This document shows, piece after piece, positions 1 through 7,246 of a stretch of 12,423 bases of DNA. The stretch lies in NCBI GenBank assembly GCA_964623915.1, contig CAZUVQ010000055.1, positions 1 through 12,423 of the forward strand, in the 5' to 3' direction. The translations under genes were made by a program, and so were the position numbers. The DNA comes from CAZUVQ01 sp964623915. Lineage in GTDB: Bacteria > Bacillota > Clostridia > UMGS1883 > UMGS1540. Under the pieces are notes generated by a model. That model was not told the origin of the DNA, searched no databases, and worked only from the letters and a program-made list of their open reading frames with translations. The stretch's first letter is position 1; the number at the start of each line of letters is the position of its first letter.

Positions 1-596
1 GAGGGTTTTCATACATGAATGATGCGCCCCTTGATATGAGAATGGACAAATCAGGGGATATTGATGCGGCAGAGGTAGTAAATACCTATAGTGAGGATGA
101 GCTTTTCACTGTTATTATTAAATACGGTGAGGAGAGATGGGCAAAAAGAATAGCACAGTTTATTGTAAGCGCAAGAGAGGAAAAGCCCATAGAAACAACA
201 GGTGATCTTGTGTCAATAATCAAAGCGGCTATTCCAAAAGGTGCCAGAGCCGATGGTCCTCATCCCGCCAAGAGAACATTTCAGGCAATCAGAATTGAAG
301 TCAACGGAGAGTTGAGGATATTGGAGAACACTGTAAAGGATGCAGTAAGCCTTCTTAAAACAGGCGGCAGAATCGGAATAATTACATTTCATTCGTTAGA
401 GGACAGAATTGTTAAAAAAACATTTGCATCTTTGGCTAAGGGCTGTGTATGCCCCTCTGAATTTCCTATTTGTACTTGCGGCAAAATGCCGCAGATAAAA
501 TTAATTACAAGAAAACCCGTAGTTGCTACGGAAGAAGAACTTGCGGCCAATCCGCGTGCAAGAAGCGCAAAGCTTCGTGTAGCAGAAAAAATTTAA
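1..596 (+). CDS. rsmH: 16S rRNA (cytosine1402-N4)-methyltransferase RsmH, 3' part
   Basis: This is the C-terminal part of RsmH (MraW), the SAM-dependent enzyme that N4-methylates C1402 of 16S rRNA in the ribosomal P site. The reading frame is open from the window edge (first full codon at base 3), and the methionine at 15 is internal: GFSYMNDAPLDMRMD is the conserved family segment just after the SAM-binding region. Other family landmarks are the KRTFQAIRIEVNGEL stretch, the ITFHSLEDRIVK motif, and a cysteine-rich GCVCP...CTCG segment near the end. It closes with the usual NPRARSAKLRVAEK tail. About 197 residues are visible, so roughly 110-120 N-terminal residues should lie upstream. Its place at the head of a dcw cluster, before ftsL, is the standard arrangement in Firmicutes. 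The stop codon overlaps the ribosome site of the next gene. Confidence 0.97.
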   Translation, partial: GFSYMNDAPLDMRMDKSGDIDAAEVVNTYSEDELFTVIIKYGEERWAKRIAQFIVSAREEKPIETTGDLVSIIKAAIPKGARADGPHPAKRTFQAIRIEVNGELRILENTVKDAVSLLKTGGRIGIITFHSLEDRIVKKTFASLAKGCVCPSEFPICTCGKMPQIKLITRKPVVATEEELAANPRARSAKLRVAEKI

Positions 597-610
597 GGAG
601 TGTTTTAAAA

Positions 611-1066
611 ATGCGCGTACCAGTTTCCGGAACAAGTGCATACAAGTATGAGCAAAAAGTTGTTACGTCGCGTCGCGTTGTAAAAAAGAACGTAAAGAAA
701 AACAAAAAGAGAACGGCAAGTAACCTTCTTTCGATTATTACTGTTACAGTACTGGCATTCTGCCTTTTGGGCAGAAATGCATACATAACTGAAATGAGTG
801 AAAAGCTTAATATGTTGCAGGAAAACTATGAAACAATAAACAGCAAGGTAGTTGGAAAGCAGTGTGAGCTTGAGCAGAAGATTGACCTTAAATGTATTAC
901 TGAAAAGGCTACTAATGAGCTTGGTATGCAAACTCCGGAAAAGCATCAGCTTGTTTATATTGATATGCAGAATGCTGATTATGCCGAGGGTGTTCAAAAG
1001 AACTCAAAAAGTTTTTTTGCATCAATACAGGGAACTCTTTTAAGAGTTATGGAATATTTCGGCTAA
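611..1066 (+). CDS. ftsL: FtsL-type cell division protein
   Basis: This encodes a 151-residue single-pass membrane protein of the FtsL/DivIC type, a structural part of the divisome that works with FtsQ/DivIB and helps recruit and activate FtsW and its transpeptidase. A basic cytoplasmic N-terminus (Lys/Arg-rich, about residues 16-34) is followed by one membrane segment (about 38-54). A short heptad-like coiled-coil region follows (about 58-95), then an ELGM-x-x-PE motif near 104-110, typical of clostridial FtsL proteins. The ATG at 611 is chosen because AAGGAG at 595-600 precedes it, although the ten-base spacing is slightly long. An in-frame start at 470 would lie inside rsmH without support. 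FtsL sequences are poorly conserved, so the call rests on size, topology, the ELGM motif and position between rsmH and the division transpeptidase. Confidence 0.85.
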   Translation: MRVPVSGTSAYKYEQKVVTSRRVVKKNVKKNKKRTASNLLSIITVTVLAFCLLGRNAYITEMSEKLNMLQENYETINSKVVGKQCELEQKIDLKCITEKATNELGMQTPEKHQLVYIDMQNADYAEGVQKNSKSFFASIQGTLLRVMEYFG

Positions 1067-1084
1067 AACAATCTATATATTAAA

Positions 1085-1090
1085 TATAAT
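1085..1090 (+). promoter_or_regulatory. possible -10 box upstream of the division transpeptidase
   Basis: A perfect TATAAT lies 18 bases after the ftsL stop codon. No convincing -35 box is present at 16-18 bases upstream and there is no extended TG, so in such A/T-rich sequence it may be chance. If real, it would start a transcript of about 90 leader bases before the transpeptidase gene. Confidence 0.25.
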
Positions 1091-1098
1091 GTAGGATG

Positions 1099-1146
1099 AA
1101 AAAGCTCTTGAGTAGGATTTTGCAAAAATTTTGCCGGGAGTTTTTT
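1099..1146 (+). terminator. possible weak hairpin with T-run (attenuator or internal terminator)
   Basis: AAAAAGCTC at 1099-1107 can pair with GAGTTTTT at 1138-1145 with one bulged G. Inside it lies a second small stem, GCAAA (1122-1126) with TTTGC (1130-1134). The right arm runs into six T residues (1141-1146). This resembles an intrinsic terminator or attenuator in the spacer between ftsL and the transpeptidase gene, but the stem is poor in G/C and the central loop is large. If functional it would more likely modulate than stop transcription, since the downstream genes have no stronger promoter of their own nearby. Confidence 0.25.
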
Positions 1147-1191
1147 GTGCAGATAAGAAATCGAATATTATATTGAGGTGTTGAGGGCATT

Positions 1192-3378
1192 ATGGGTAAG
1201 AAAAAGGTTAATATTCACAGGCGCATGATTGCCTTTTACTTTATATTTCTTGCGTTGATAGGGATTCTTTCGGTAAGAACTGCGTATTTGACGTTGATAC
1301 GTGGTCCAGAGCTTCGTGTTTCGGCGGAAGAACAGCAGACAAGGGACAGCCTTGTAAGCCCTAAAAGAGGAGCGATTTATGATAGAAACCGCAAGGTTTT
1401 AGCGCAGAGTGCAAGTGCGGAAATGGTGTGCGTTGTTCCCGTTGAAATACAGAAAGCCGAAAATGCACAGGAAGTTGCTTCATCACTATCTGAAATTTTA
1501 AAGATGGACTATGACACAATTTATGAAAAAACACAGAAAAACAGCTATTATGAAATAGTCAAAAAGAAAGTAGAAAAAGAGGATGCTGAGAAAATAAGAT
1601 CATTAAATCTCAAGGGAATTAGGCTTGATGAGGACACAAAAAGATATTATCCCGGCGGCACCTTTGCATCACATATTATAGGCTTTACAGGAGCAGACAA
1701 TCAGGGGCTTGGCGGCGTTGAGCTTGTTTATGACAGTCAATTAAAGGGAATATCGGGCAGAATAAGAACAGCAAAAAATGCAAACGGACTTGATATGCCC
1801 TATGAAAATGAGCAGTATGAGGATCCCGTAGAGGGAAGTGATGTTGTTCTGTGTGTTGATGAGGTCATACAGCATTTTGCGGAAAAGCACCTTGAAAATG
1901 CATGGATTGAAAATCAGGCTGTTGACGGGGCAGCTGCAATTGTAATGAACCCGAAAACAGGTGAAATACTTGCAATGGCAACAAAACCCGATTATGATTT
2001 GAATAATCCCATGGCAATAACAAACGAAGCCGTAAAAAGCGAGATTGATATCCTTGAGGGTGATGAATATACAAAAAGGCTTTCAGACGAGCTAAATAAA
2101 ATTTGGAGGAACAAGGCGGTTGTTGATACGTATGAGCCGGGTTCAACTTTTAAGGCGATGGTTGCATCCTCTGCCCTTGATGAAGGAACATCAACGCTGA
2201 ATGATTCTTTTTACTGCAAAGGTTCAAAAACGGTATCAGGATGGAACATAAGGTGTCATAAAACAGCAGGGCACGGCAGCCAGAGCTTTACACAGGCTGT
2301 TTACAATTCCTGCAACCCGGCATTTATAGATATTGGATTAAATATTGGAATAAATAACTTTTCAAAATATTTCAAGGCATTTGGTTTTACGGAAAAAACA
2401 GGGTTTGACTTACCGGGCGAAGCCGTAGGAAGCTATCATAAAGAAGAGGACATGAAAACAATCGACCTTGCAACAAGCTCATTTGGGCAGAGCTTTACGG
2501 TTACTCCCCTTCAGATGATAACGGCAATGAGTGCCATTGCCAACGGTGGGTACATGATGAAACCGTATATAATAAAGCAGGTTGTTGATGCAAAGGGCAA
2601 TATAACAAAAAATGTTGAGCCTACAATTGTACGTCAGGTAATTTCCGAAGAAACAAGCAAAACAATGCGTGGGATCCTCGAGGGTGTTATTTCTGAGGGC
2701 GGCGGAAGAAATGCATACGTCGCAGGCTACCGTATTGCAGGAAAAACAGGGACATCGGAAAAGCTGCCCCGTGGTTCGCGCGAATATGTAGCTTCTTTTG
2801 TGGGATTTGCACCTGCCGATAATCCGCAGCTTGCTGTTATAGTTCTGCTTGACAATCCAAAGGGAGGTAATTACTACGGCGGTATGATAGCCGCACCCGT
2901 AGTTGGAAGTATAATAGAAGATTCTCTGAGATATATGGGGGTTGAACCTCAGTACACAGATGAAGAGATGAAGGACGCCGATGTAATAATGCCTGAAGCA
3001 CGTGGAAAAACAGTTAACGAGGCTAAAAATCTGGTGACCTCAAAAGAGCTGAAATATCAGATAATAGGTAACGGAGAAACGGTTTTGGATCAGACGCCGA
3101 AACCGGGAATGGGATTATCAAAAGGTTCTGTGGGAATACTTTATACAGAGTCAGCAGAAGGGCAAATGATGGTAACTGTTCCGGATTTAAGTAATATGAG
3201 CATTTCCGATTGTAATTTTACACTTGCAAATTCGTCACTCAACTTTAAAGTTTCAGGGCCGGGCAAGGCAGATTATACAGGTGGTGCATTTGCAAAAAGC
3301 CAAAATCCACTTCCGGGCACAGCGGTTGCCGCAGGAACTATAGTATACGTTGAGTTCAGACATGAAAGTATTGAATAA
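1192..3378 (+). CDS. ftsI: division-type class B penicillin-binding protein with two PASTA domains (FtsI/PbpB/SpoVD family)
   Basis: This is a 728-residue membrane-anchored D,D-transpeptidase that crosslinks septal peptidoglycan on the outer face of the membrane. In order it has a short basic N-terminus, one membrane segment (about 13-33), and the PBP dimerisation domain with the conserved RGAIYDRN motif (59-66). The transpeptidase domain carries all three active-site motifs: STFK with nucleophile Ser318 and Lys321, SCN at 373-375, and KTGT at 518-521. Two PASTA domains close the protein (about 597-660 and 661-725). The ATG at 1192 is preceded by GAGGG at 1183-1187. In Bacillus subtilis, vegetative PbpB has two PASTA domains and sporulation SpoVD has one, so the domain count favours a vegetative role. 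Clostridia often label the gene at this position spoVD, however, and the sequence does not settle which. Nothing is truncated or missing. Confidence 0.95.
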   Translation: MGKKKVNIHRRMIAFYFIFLALIGILSVRTAYLTLIRGPELRVSAEEQQTRDSLVSPKRGAIYDRNRKVLAQSASAEMVCVVPVEIQKAENAQEVASSLSEILKMDYDTIYEKTQKNSYYEIVKKKVEKEDAEKIRSLNLKGIRLDEDTKRYYPGGTFASHIIGFTGADNQGLGGVELVYDSQLKGISGRIRTAKNANGLDMPYENEQYEDPVEGSDVVLCVDEVIQHFAEKHLENAWIENQAVDGAAAIVMNPKTGEILAMATKPDYDLNNPMAITNEAVKSEIDILEGDEYTKRLSDELNKIWRNKAVVDTYEPGSTFKAMVASSALDEGTSTLNDSFYCKGSKTVSGWNIRCHKTAGHGSQSFTQAVYNSCNPAFIDIGLNIGINNFSKYFKAFGFTEKTGFDLPGEAVGSYHKEEDMKTIDLATSSFGQSFTVTPLQMITAMSAIANGGYMMKPYIIKQVVDAKGNITKNVEPTIVRQVISEETSKTMRGILEGVISEGGGRNAYVAGYRIAGKTGTSEKLPRGSREYVASFVGFAPADNPQLAVIVLLDNPKGGNYYGGMIAAPVVGSIIEDSLRYMGVEPQYTDEEMKDADVIMPEARGKTVNEAKNLVTSKELKYQIIGNGETVLDQTPKPGMGLSKGSVGILYTESAEGQMMVTVPDLSNMSISDCNFTLANSSLNFKVSGPGKADYTGGAFAKSQNPLPGTAVAAGTIVYVEFRHESIE

Positions 3379-3403
3379 TTTACCTTGAAAGGAAGGGCAC
3401 AAA

Positions 3404-4846
3404 ATGAAACTTAGTGAAATTCTCAGGAATATACCGTGTACAATAAACGGAGAGGATAAAGAAATCAGAACAATCGAATATGATTCAAGGAGAGTAAAAG
3501 AAGGTGCCCTTTTTGTTGCGGTGCGAGGTTATCAGACAGACGGACATCTCTATATTGACAAAGCAATTGAAAATGGTGCCGCCGCCATATTGTGTGAAGA
3601 ATACCAAGGCAAGGCAGATATACCGATAGTCTTTACAGGGGACACGAGAATGGGTCTTTCTGCCGCTGCCGCAAATTTCTATGGTAACAGTGCCTCAAGG
3701 CTTAAAATAATAGGTGTCACAGGAACAAACGGCAAAACTACGGTAACATATCTCATAAAGAAGGTTCTTGACCTTGTCGGAATAAAAACCGGTCTTATCG
3801 GAACAAACCAGAATATGATAGGTGATGAGGTTATTGAAACGGGAAGAACTACACCTGAATCAGCTGACCTTCACAAGCTTTTAAAAACCATGGAGGAAAG
3901 CGGTATTACCCATGTGGTAATGGAGGTTTCATCTCATGCGCTTGCTCTTTCAAGGGTTTTCGGGATTAAGTTTGAAACAGGTATTTTTACAAACCTCACA
4001 CAAGACCATCTTGATTTTCATAATACAATGGAAGAATACTGTGATACAAAATCGAAGCTTTTTGCACAGAGTAAAAAAGGTTGTGTCAATACGGATGATA
4101 TGTGGGGCAAGGTGATTGCAAAAAAGGCAGTTGCCCCCATTACGAGCTTTGCTGTAAATGATGATGCTGATATTAAAGCGGAAAACATTAAGCTATCTGA
4201 AAGAAGTGTAAAATTTACTATAAAATATAATGGAGAAGAACATGAAATAAGGCTCGGAATTCCGGGATATTTTTCAGTTTACAATGCTCTTTCGGCAATT
4301 TGTGCATGCCTTTCTATTGGCATAGATATTGAGGATATTAAAAAAGGTCTTATCCTTGCACAGGGAGTAAAGGGCAGGGCAGAGGTTGTTCCCCTTCCTG
4401 TAAAGTATACGGTGATGATTGATTATGCTCATACGCCTGACGGGCTTGAGAATATAATAAAAACTGTAAAGGGCTATGCAAAGAGCAGAACAATAACAGT
4501 GTTCGGATGCGGAGGCGACAGGGACAAAACTAAGCGTCCCAAAATGGGAAAAGTCGCAGGCGAATTATCTGATTTTTGTATAGTTACAAGCGACAATCCA
4601 AGGTCAGAAGAACCATGGATGATAGTTAAGGACATACTTGAGGGTATGGTGGGACTTGAAGGGAAATTTGATGTTGTAGTTGACAGAACACAGGCAATTG
4701 AAACAGCTATGAGAATGGCAAATGACGGCGATGTAATAATTCTTGCCGGAAAAGGGCATGAAACATATCAGATTTTAAAGGACAGAACTATTGATTATGA
4801 CGAAAGAGTAATTGTAAAGGAAATTTTCCAGAAAATTACTGAATAG
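3404..4846 (+). CDS. murE: UDP-MurNAc-L-Ala-D-Glu:meso-diaminopimelate ligase MurE
   Basis: This cytoplasmic ATP-dependent ligase adds the third residue of the peptidoglycan stem peptide. The 480-residue protein has the usual three parts. The N-terminal UDP-binding domain comes first. The central ATPase domain has P-loop TGTNGKTT at 106-113 and the likely carbamylated lysine at 216 (in YCDTKSKLF). The C-terminal domain has IDYAHTPDGLE. The DNPR motif at 397-400 and the GKGHE motif near the end are the known signature of meso-diaminopimelate-adding enzymes; lysine-adding MurE differs at DNPR. This predicts an A1-gamma-type (meso-DAP) wall. AAAGGAAGG ending about seven bases upstream supports the ATG. 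The gene sits 25 bases after the transpeptidase gene and 13 bases before murF, consistent with co-transcription. Confidence 0.97.
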   Translation: MKLSEILRNIPCTINGEDKEIRTIEYDSRRVKEGALFVAVRGYQTDGHLYIDKAIENGAAAILCEEYQGKADIPIVFTGDTRMGLSAAAANFYGNSASRLKIIGVTGTNGKTTVTYLIKKVLDLVGIKTGLIGTNQNMIGDEVIETGRTTPESADLHKLLKTMEESGITHVVMEVSSHALALSRVFGIKFETGIFTNLTQDHLDFHNTMEEYCDTKSKLFAQSKKGCVNTDDMWGKVIAKKAVAPITSFAVNDDADIKAENIKLSERSVKFTIKYNGEEHEIRLGIPGYFSVYNALSAICACLSIGIDIEDIKKGLILAQGVKGRAEVVPLPVKYTVMIDYAHTPDGLENIIKTVKGYAKSRTITVFGCGGDRDKTKRPKMGKVAGELSDFCIVTSDNPRSEEPWMIVKDILEGMVGLEGKFDVVVDRTQAIETAMRMANDGDVIILAGKGHETYQILKDRTIDYDERVIVKEIFQKITE

Positions 4847-4859
4847 AAAGGTGAGTTAA

Positions 4860-6197
4860 ATGTTTTATGGGTATGAAGTTGCCGATATATGCGGCGGACA
4901 GCTGTACGGAAATAAAAATGCATATGCGGCAAATGTTTCCACTGACAGCAGGACAACTGAAAAAAATGATTTATTTGTTGCACTGTGCGGAGGAAATTTT
5001 GACGGCAATAATTTTGTGCCCACTGCATTTAACAAAGGAGCAGAAATCTGCGTTGTAAGCCGTGATGTTTTAGTGCCTCATGGTAAGTGTGCTGTTCTTG
5101 TGAAAAACACGGGTGCGGCACTTTTGCGCCTTGCAGCATATCACAGGCAAAAATACAAAATACCTGTAATTGCCATCACAGGCAGTGTGGGGAAAACGAC
5201 AACAAAAGAGCTTGTTGCAAGTGGCCTTGAAAGTGAATTGAATATTCTGAAAACAAGCGGAAACTTTAATAACGAAATAGGATTGCCGAAAACATTGTTC
5301 AGGCTTTCAGGTGAGCATAAGGCTGCAGTTTTAGAAATGGGAATGAGCTCCTTGGGCGAAATTTCACGGCTTTCAAAGACAGCCTGTCCTGATATTGCTG
5401 TAATCACAAATATCGGACTTAGCCATATTGAAAACCTCATCTCGGTGGAGAATATTCTGAAAGCAAAGCTTGAAATACTTGACGGGTTATCGGAAAATGG
5501 GATACTGCTATTAAATGCCGATGATAAAAATTTAAGGCAGCTACCGACATTATCAAGGAAAACCATGTATTACGGAATTGAAAACTCTTGTGATTTTCGC
5601 GGTGTAAGAATTAATGAATATACTGTGAGATACAACAATACAGATATAATATTACCTATGGAGGGAAAACACAACCAATTAAATGCAATGGCTGCTGTTG
5701 CGGTGGGGTCAATAATGGGGCTTTCTGCAGCTCAAATTGCAAAGGGCATAAAAGAAAATTATAAGCCTGACGGTAAAAGGCAGACAATTGTGTCTCATCC
5801 TCTCGGCTTTACGGTAATATGTGATTTTTATAACGCTTCTCCTACGGCAGTTGCCGCATCGCTTGAGGTTCTCGGCAAGAAAGAGGGAAGAAAAATTGCG
5901 GTTTTGGGTGACATGCTTGAGCTTGGTGATTTTTCTGAAAAATGTCATATCGAGACTGGAGAGCTTGCTGCAAAAAACAAGGTTGATGTTTTATTTGGCT
6001 ATGGTGATGAATCTTTGTTTACAGTAAAAAGCGCAAAAAAGGCAGGAGTGGGCAGTTGTGCTCATTTCGGCTCACAGGAGGAGCTTGCAGGAGAACTCAT
6101 CAAAATCCTTCGGGCAGGAGATTTTTTATTGATTAAGGGTTCCAGAGCTATGAAAATGGAAAATATTTATGAAAAAATTATGGGGTGGCAAATATGA
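4860..6197 (+). CDS. murF: UDP-MurNAc-tripeptide:D-alanyl-D-alanine ligase MurF
   Basis: This cytoplasmic Mur ligase joins D-Ala-D-Ala to the UDP-MurNAc-tripeptide made by MurE, giving the pentapeptide substrate of MraY. It has 445 residues, normal for the family. The ATP-binding loop is TGSVGKTT at 107-114, where MurF enzymes typically have GS-x-GKT instead of GTNGKT. Other landmarks are the LEMGMSS segment, the ITNIG-x-SH-x-E motif, a likely carbamylated Lys203 in AKLEIL, the YNASP motif with Asn325, GDMLELG, and the C-terminal KGSRAMKME. The ATG at 4860 follows AAAGGTG (4847-4853) at a six-base spacing. The stop codon overlaps the mraY start as ATGA, a sign of translational coupling. Confidence 0.97.
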   Translation: MFYGYEVADICGGQLYGNKNAYAANVSTDSRTTEKNDLFVALCGGNFDGNNFVPTAFNKGAEICVVSRDVLVPHGKCAVLVKNTGAALLRLAAYHRQKYKIPVIAITGSVGKTTTKELVASGLESELNILKTSGNFNNEIGLPKTLFRLSGEHKAAVLEMGMSSLGEISRLSKTACPDIAVITNIGLSHIENLISVENILKAKLEILDGLSENGILLLNADDKNLRQLPTLSRKTMYYGIENSCDFRGVRINEYTVRYNNTDIILPMEGKHNQLNAMAAVAVGSIMGLSAAQIAKGIKENYKPDGKRQTIVSHPLGFTVICDFYNASPTAVAASLEVLGKKEGRKIAVLGDMLELGDFSEKCHIETGELAAKNKVDVLFGYGDESLFTVKSAKKAGVGSCAHFGSQEELAGELIKILRAGDFLLIKGSRAMKMENIYEKIMGWQI

Positions 6198-7144
6198 GAC
6201 AACTTTTTTATTGCGGTGCTTTGGCTTTTTTGCTTGCCGCTGTCTTTGGGGTATTGCTGATTCCTATGCTTCAAAGCCTGAAGATTGGACAAAACATTAG
6301 AGAGGAAGGCCCTCAATGGCATCAGGGTAAAGCAGGAACCCCAACAATGGGGGGTGTTATTTTCATTGTCGCCTCTGTAATAGCAGCAATAATATTTTCA
6401 TATTCAAGGGATGTTATTTTAATTTTATTGTGTGCACTTCTATTCGGTCTTGTAGGCTTTACCGATGATTATATAAAAGTAGTAAAAAAAAGAAATCTCG
6501 GGCTTACTGCGTCTCAAAAAATTTCAGCACAACTGTTAATTGCAGCAGCTTACGCATTGTTTTCCATGTTCTTTGGAGGTGCTTCCTACGAAGTAATGAT
6601 ACCTTTCACAGAGAGTACAGTAAACTTTGGTTTATGGTATCTTCCTTTTGCAATATTTGTAATGGTTGGTACTGTAAACAGCGTTAATATGACTGATGGC
6701 CTTGATGGGCTTGCATCATTTATAAGCCTTGTTGTTTCACTGTTTTTTGTTCTCGTTGCAAAGAACAAAGGCTATGAGGGCATTGCTCTTGTATGTACGG
6801 CATTAGCAGGCGCACTTGTTGGTTTTTTAATCTACAATGCCCATCCTGCAAGAGTGTTTATGGGCGATACAGGAAGTCTTTTTATAGGCGGTTTTCTATC
6901 GGCGGTAGCAATTAGAATGGGGCTTGAAATTACGCTTATAATTTGCGGCGGTGTTTTTGTTATTGAAACCATTTCAGTAATTTTGCAGGTAGCATCATTT
7001 AAACTCACAGGTAAAAGAATTTTTAAAATGAGCCCTATACACCATCATTTTGAATTGTCTGGGTTTAGGGAAACCAGCATAGTTGCCCTTTTTACTGCTG
7101 TAACACTGATTTTATGTGTTGTTGCTTACATTGGAATATATTAA
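6194..7144 (+). CDS. mraY: phospho-N-acetylmuramoyl-pentapeptide transferase MraY
   Basis: This is the integral membrane enzyme that transfers phospho-MurNAc-pentapeptide from UDP to undecaprenyl phosphate, making lipid I. It has 316 residues from the chosen start and about ten hydrophobic segments. Conserved motifs are GTPTMGG in the first loop, the Asp pair at 91-92 (GFTDDYIK), NMTDGLDGLA with Asp168 and Asp171, GDTGS with Asp225, and the HHHFE motif at 283-287. I chose the ATG at 6194 because it overlaps the murF stop as ATGA and follows a GGGGTGG stretch (6182-6188). A GTG at 6185 is in frame and would add three residues, but it lies within that purine-rich site. No murD follows, although mraY-murD is the usual order in Firmicutes. 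Confidence 0.96.
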   Translation: MRQLFYCGALAFLLAAVFGVLLIPMLQSLKIGQNIREEGPQWHQGKAGTPTMGGVIFIVASVIAAIIFSYSRDVILILLCALLFGLVGFTDDYIKVVKKRNLGLTASQKISAQLLIAAAYALFSMFFGGASYEVMIPFTESTVNFGLWYLPFAIFVMVGTVNSVNMTDGLDGLASFISLVVSLFFVLVAKNKGYEGIALVCTALAGALVGFLIYNAHPARVFMGDTGSLFIGGFLSAVAIRMGLEITLIICGGVFVIETISVILQVASFKLTGKRIFKMSPIHHHFELSGFRETSIVALFTAVTLILCVVAYIGIY

Positions 7145-7163
7145 AACGTATGCACGCACAATT

Positions 7164-7217
7164 TTTACTACACGCCTTATCAGCTCACGGATAAGTAGTG
7201 TTTACTATCTTTACTAT
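7164..7217 (+). repeat. three copies of TTTACTA flanking the inverted repeat
   Basis: TTTACTA occurs at 7164-7170, 7201-7207 and 7210-7216. The last two belong to an 8-base direct repeat TTTACTAT spaced nine bases apart start to start (7201-7208 and 7210-7217). One copy lies before the inverted repeat and two after it. The copies are short and the region is T-rich, so the function, if any, is unknown. Confidence 0.35.
7176..7195 (+). repeat. short inverted repeat between mraY and ftsW
   Basis: CTTATC (7176-7181) and GATAAG (7190-7195) are perfect 6-base inverted arms around the 8-base loop AGCTCACG. CTA at 7169-7171 could pair with TAG at 7196-7198 if a small bulge is allowed. No T-run follows, so it does not look like an intrinsic terminator. 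It could be an RNA structure, an operator-like site or chance. Confidence 0.35.
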
Positions 7218-7246
7218 TTGTGGGCAGAAAGGCTACGGAATCTTTT

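Larger units (their letters stand above)
7145..7246. other. non-coding spacer in the position usually held by murD
   Basis: This 102-base gap between mraY and ftsW holds no convincing gene. The only ATG-started frame in the first part (7150-7194) gives 14 codons with no ribosome site and no resemblance to a MurD end. It contains one inverted repeat and three copies of a short TTTACTA motif, listed separately. I see no clear promoter and no terminator with a T-run. Confidence 0.6.

Noticed and set aside
526..997. Two overlapping minus-strand open frames of 86 and 130 codons across the end of rsmH and ftsL
   Set aside because: They lie antisense to well-supported genes, have no ribosome sites or recognisable domains, and their compositions are what the reverse strand of A-rich coding sequence gives.
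1033..1048. Perfect short inverted repeat near the end of ftsL (AACTCT/AGAGTT)
   Set aside because: It lies in coding sequence, has no following T-run and sits before the stop codon, so a terminator role is unlikely.
7150..7194. A 14-codon ATG-started frame in the mraY-ftsW spacer
   Set aside because: It has no ribosome site, ends inside the inverted repeat and shows no leader-peptide features such as a run of one regulatory amino acid.
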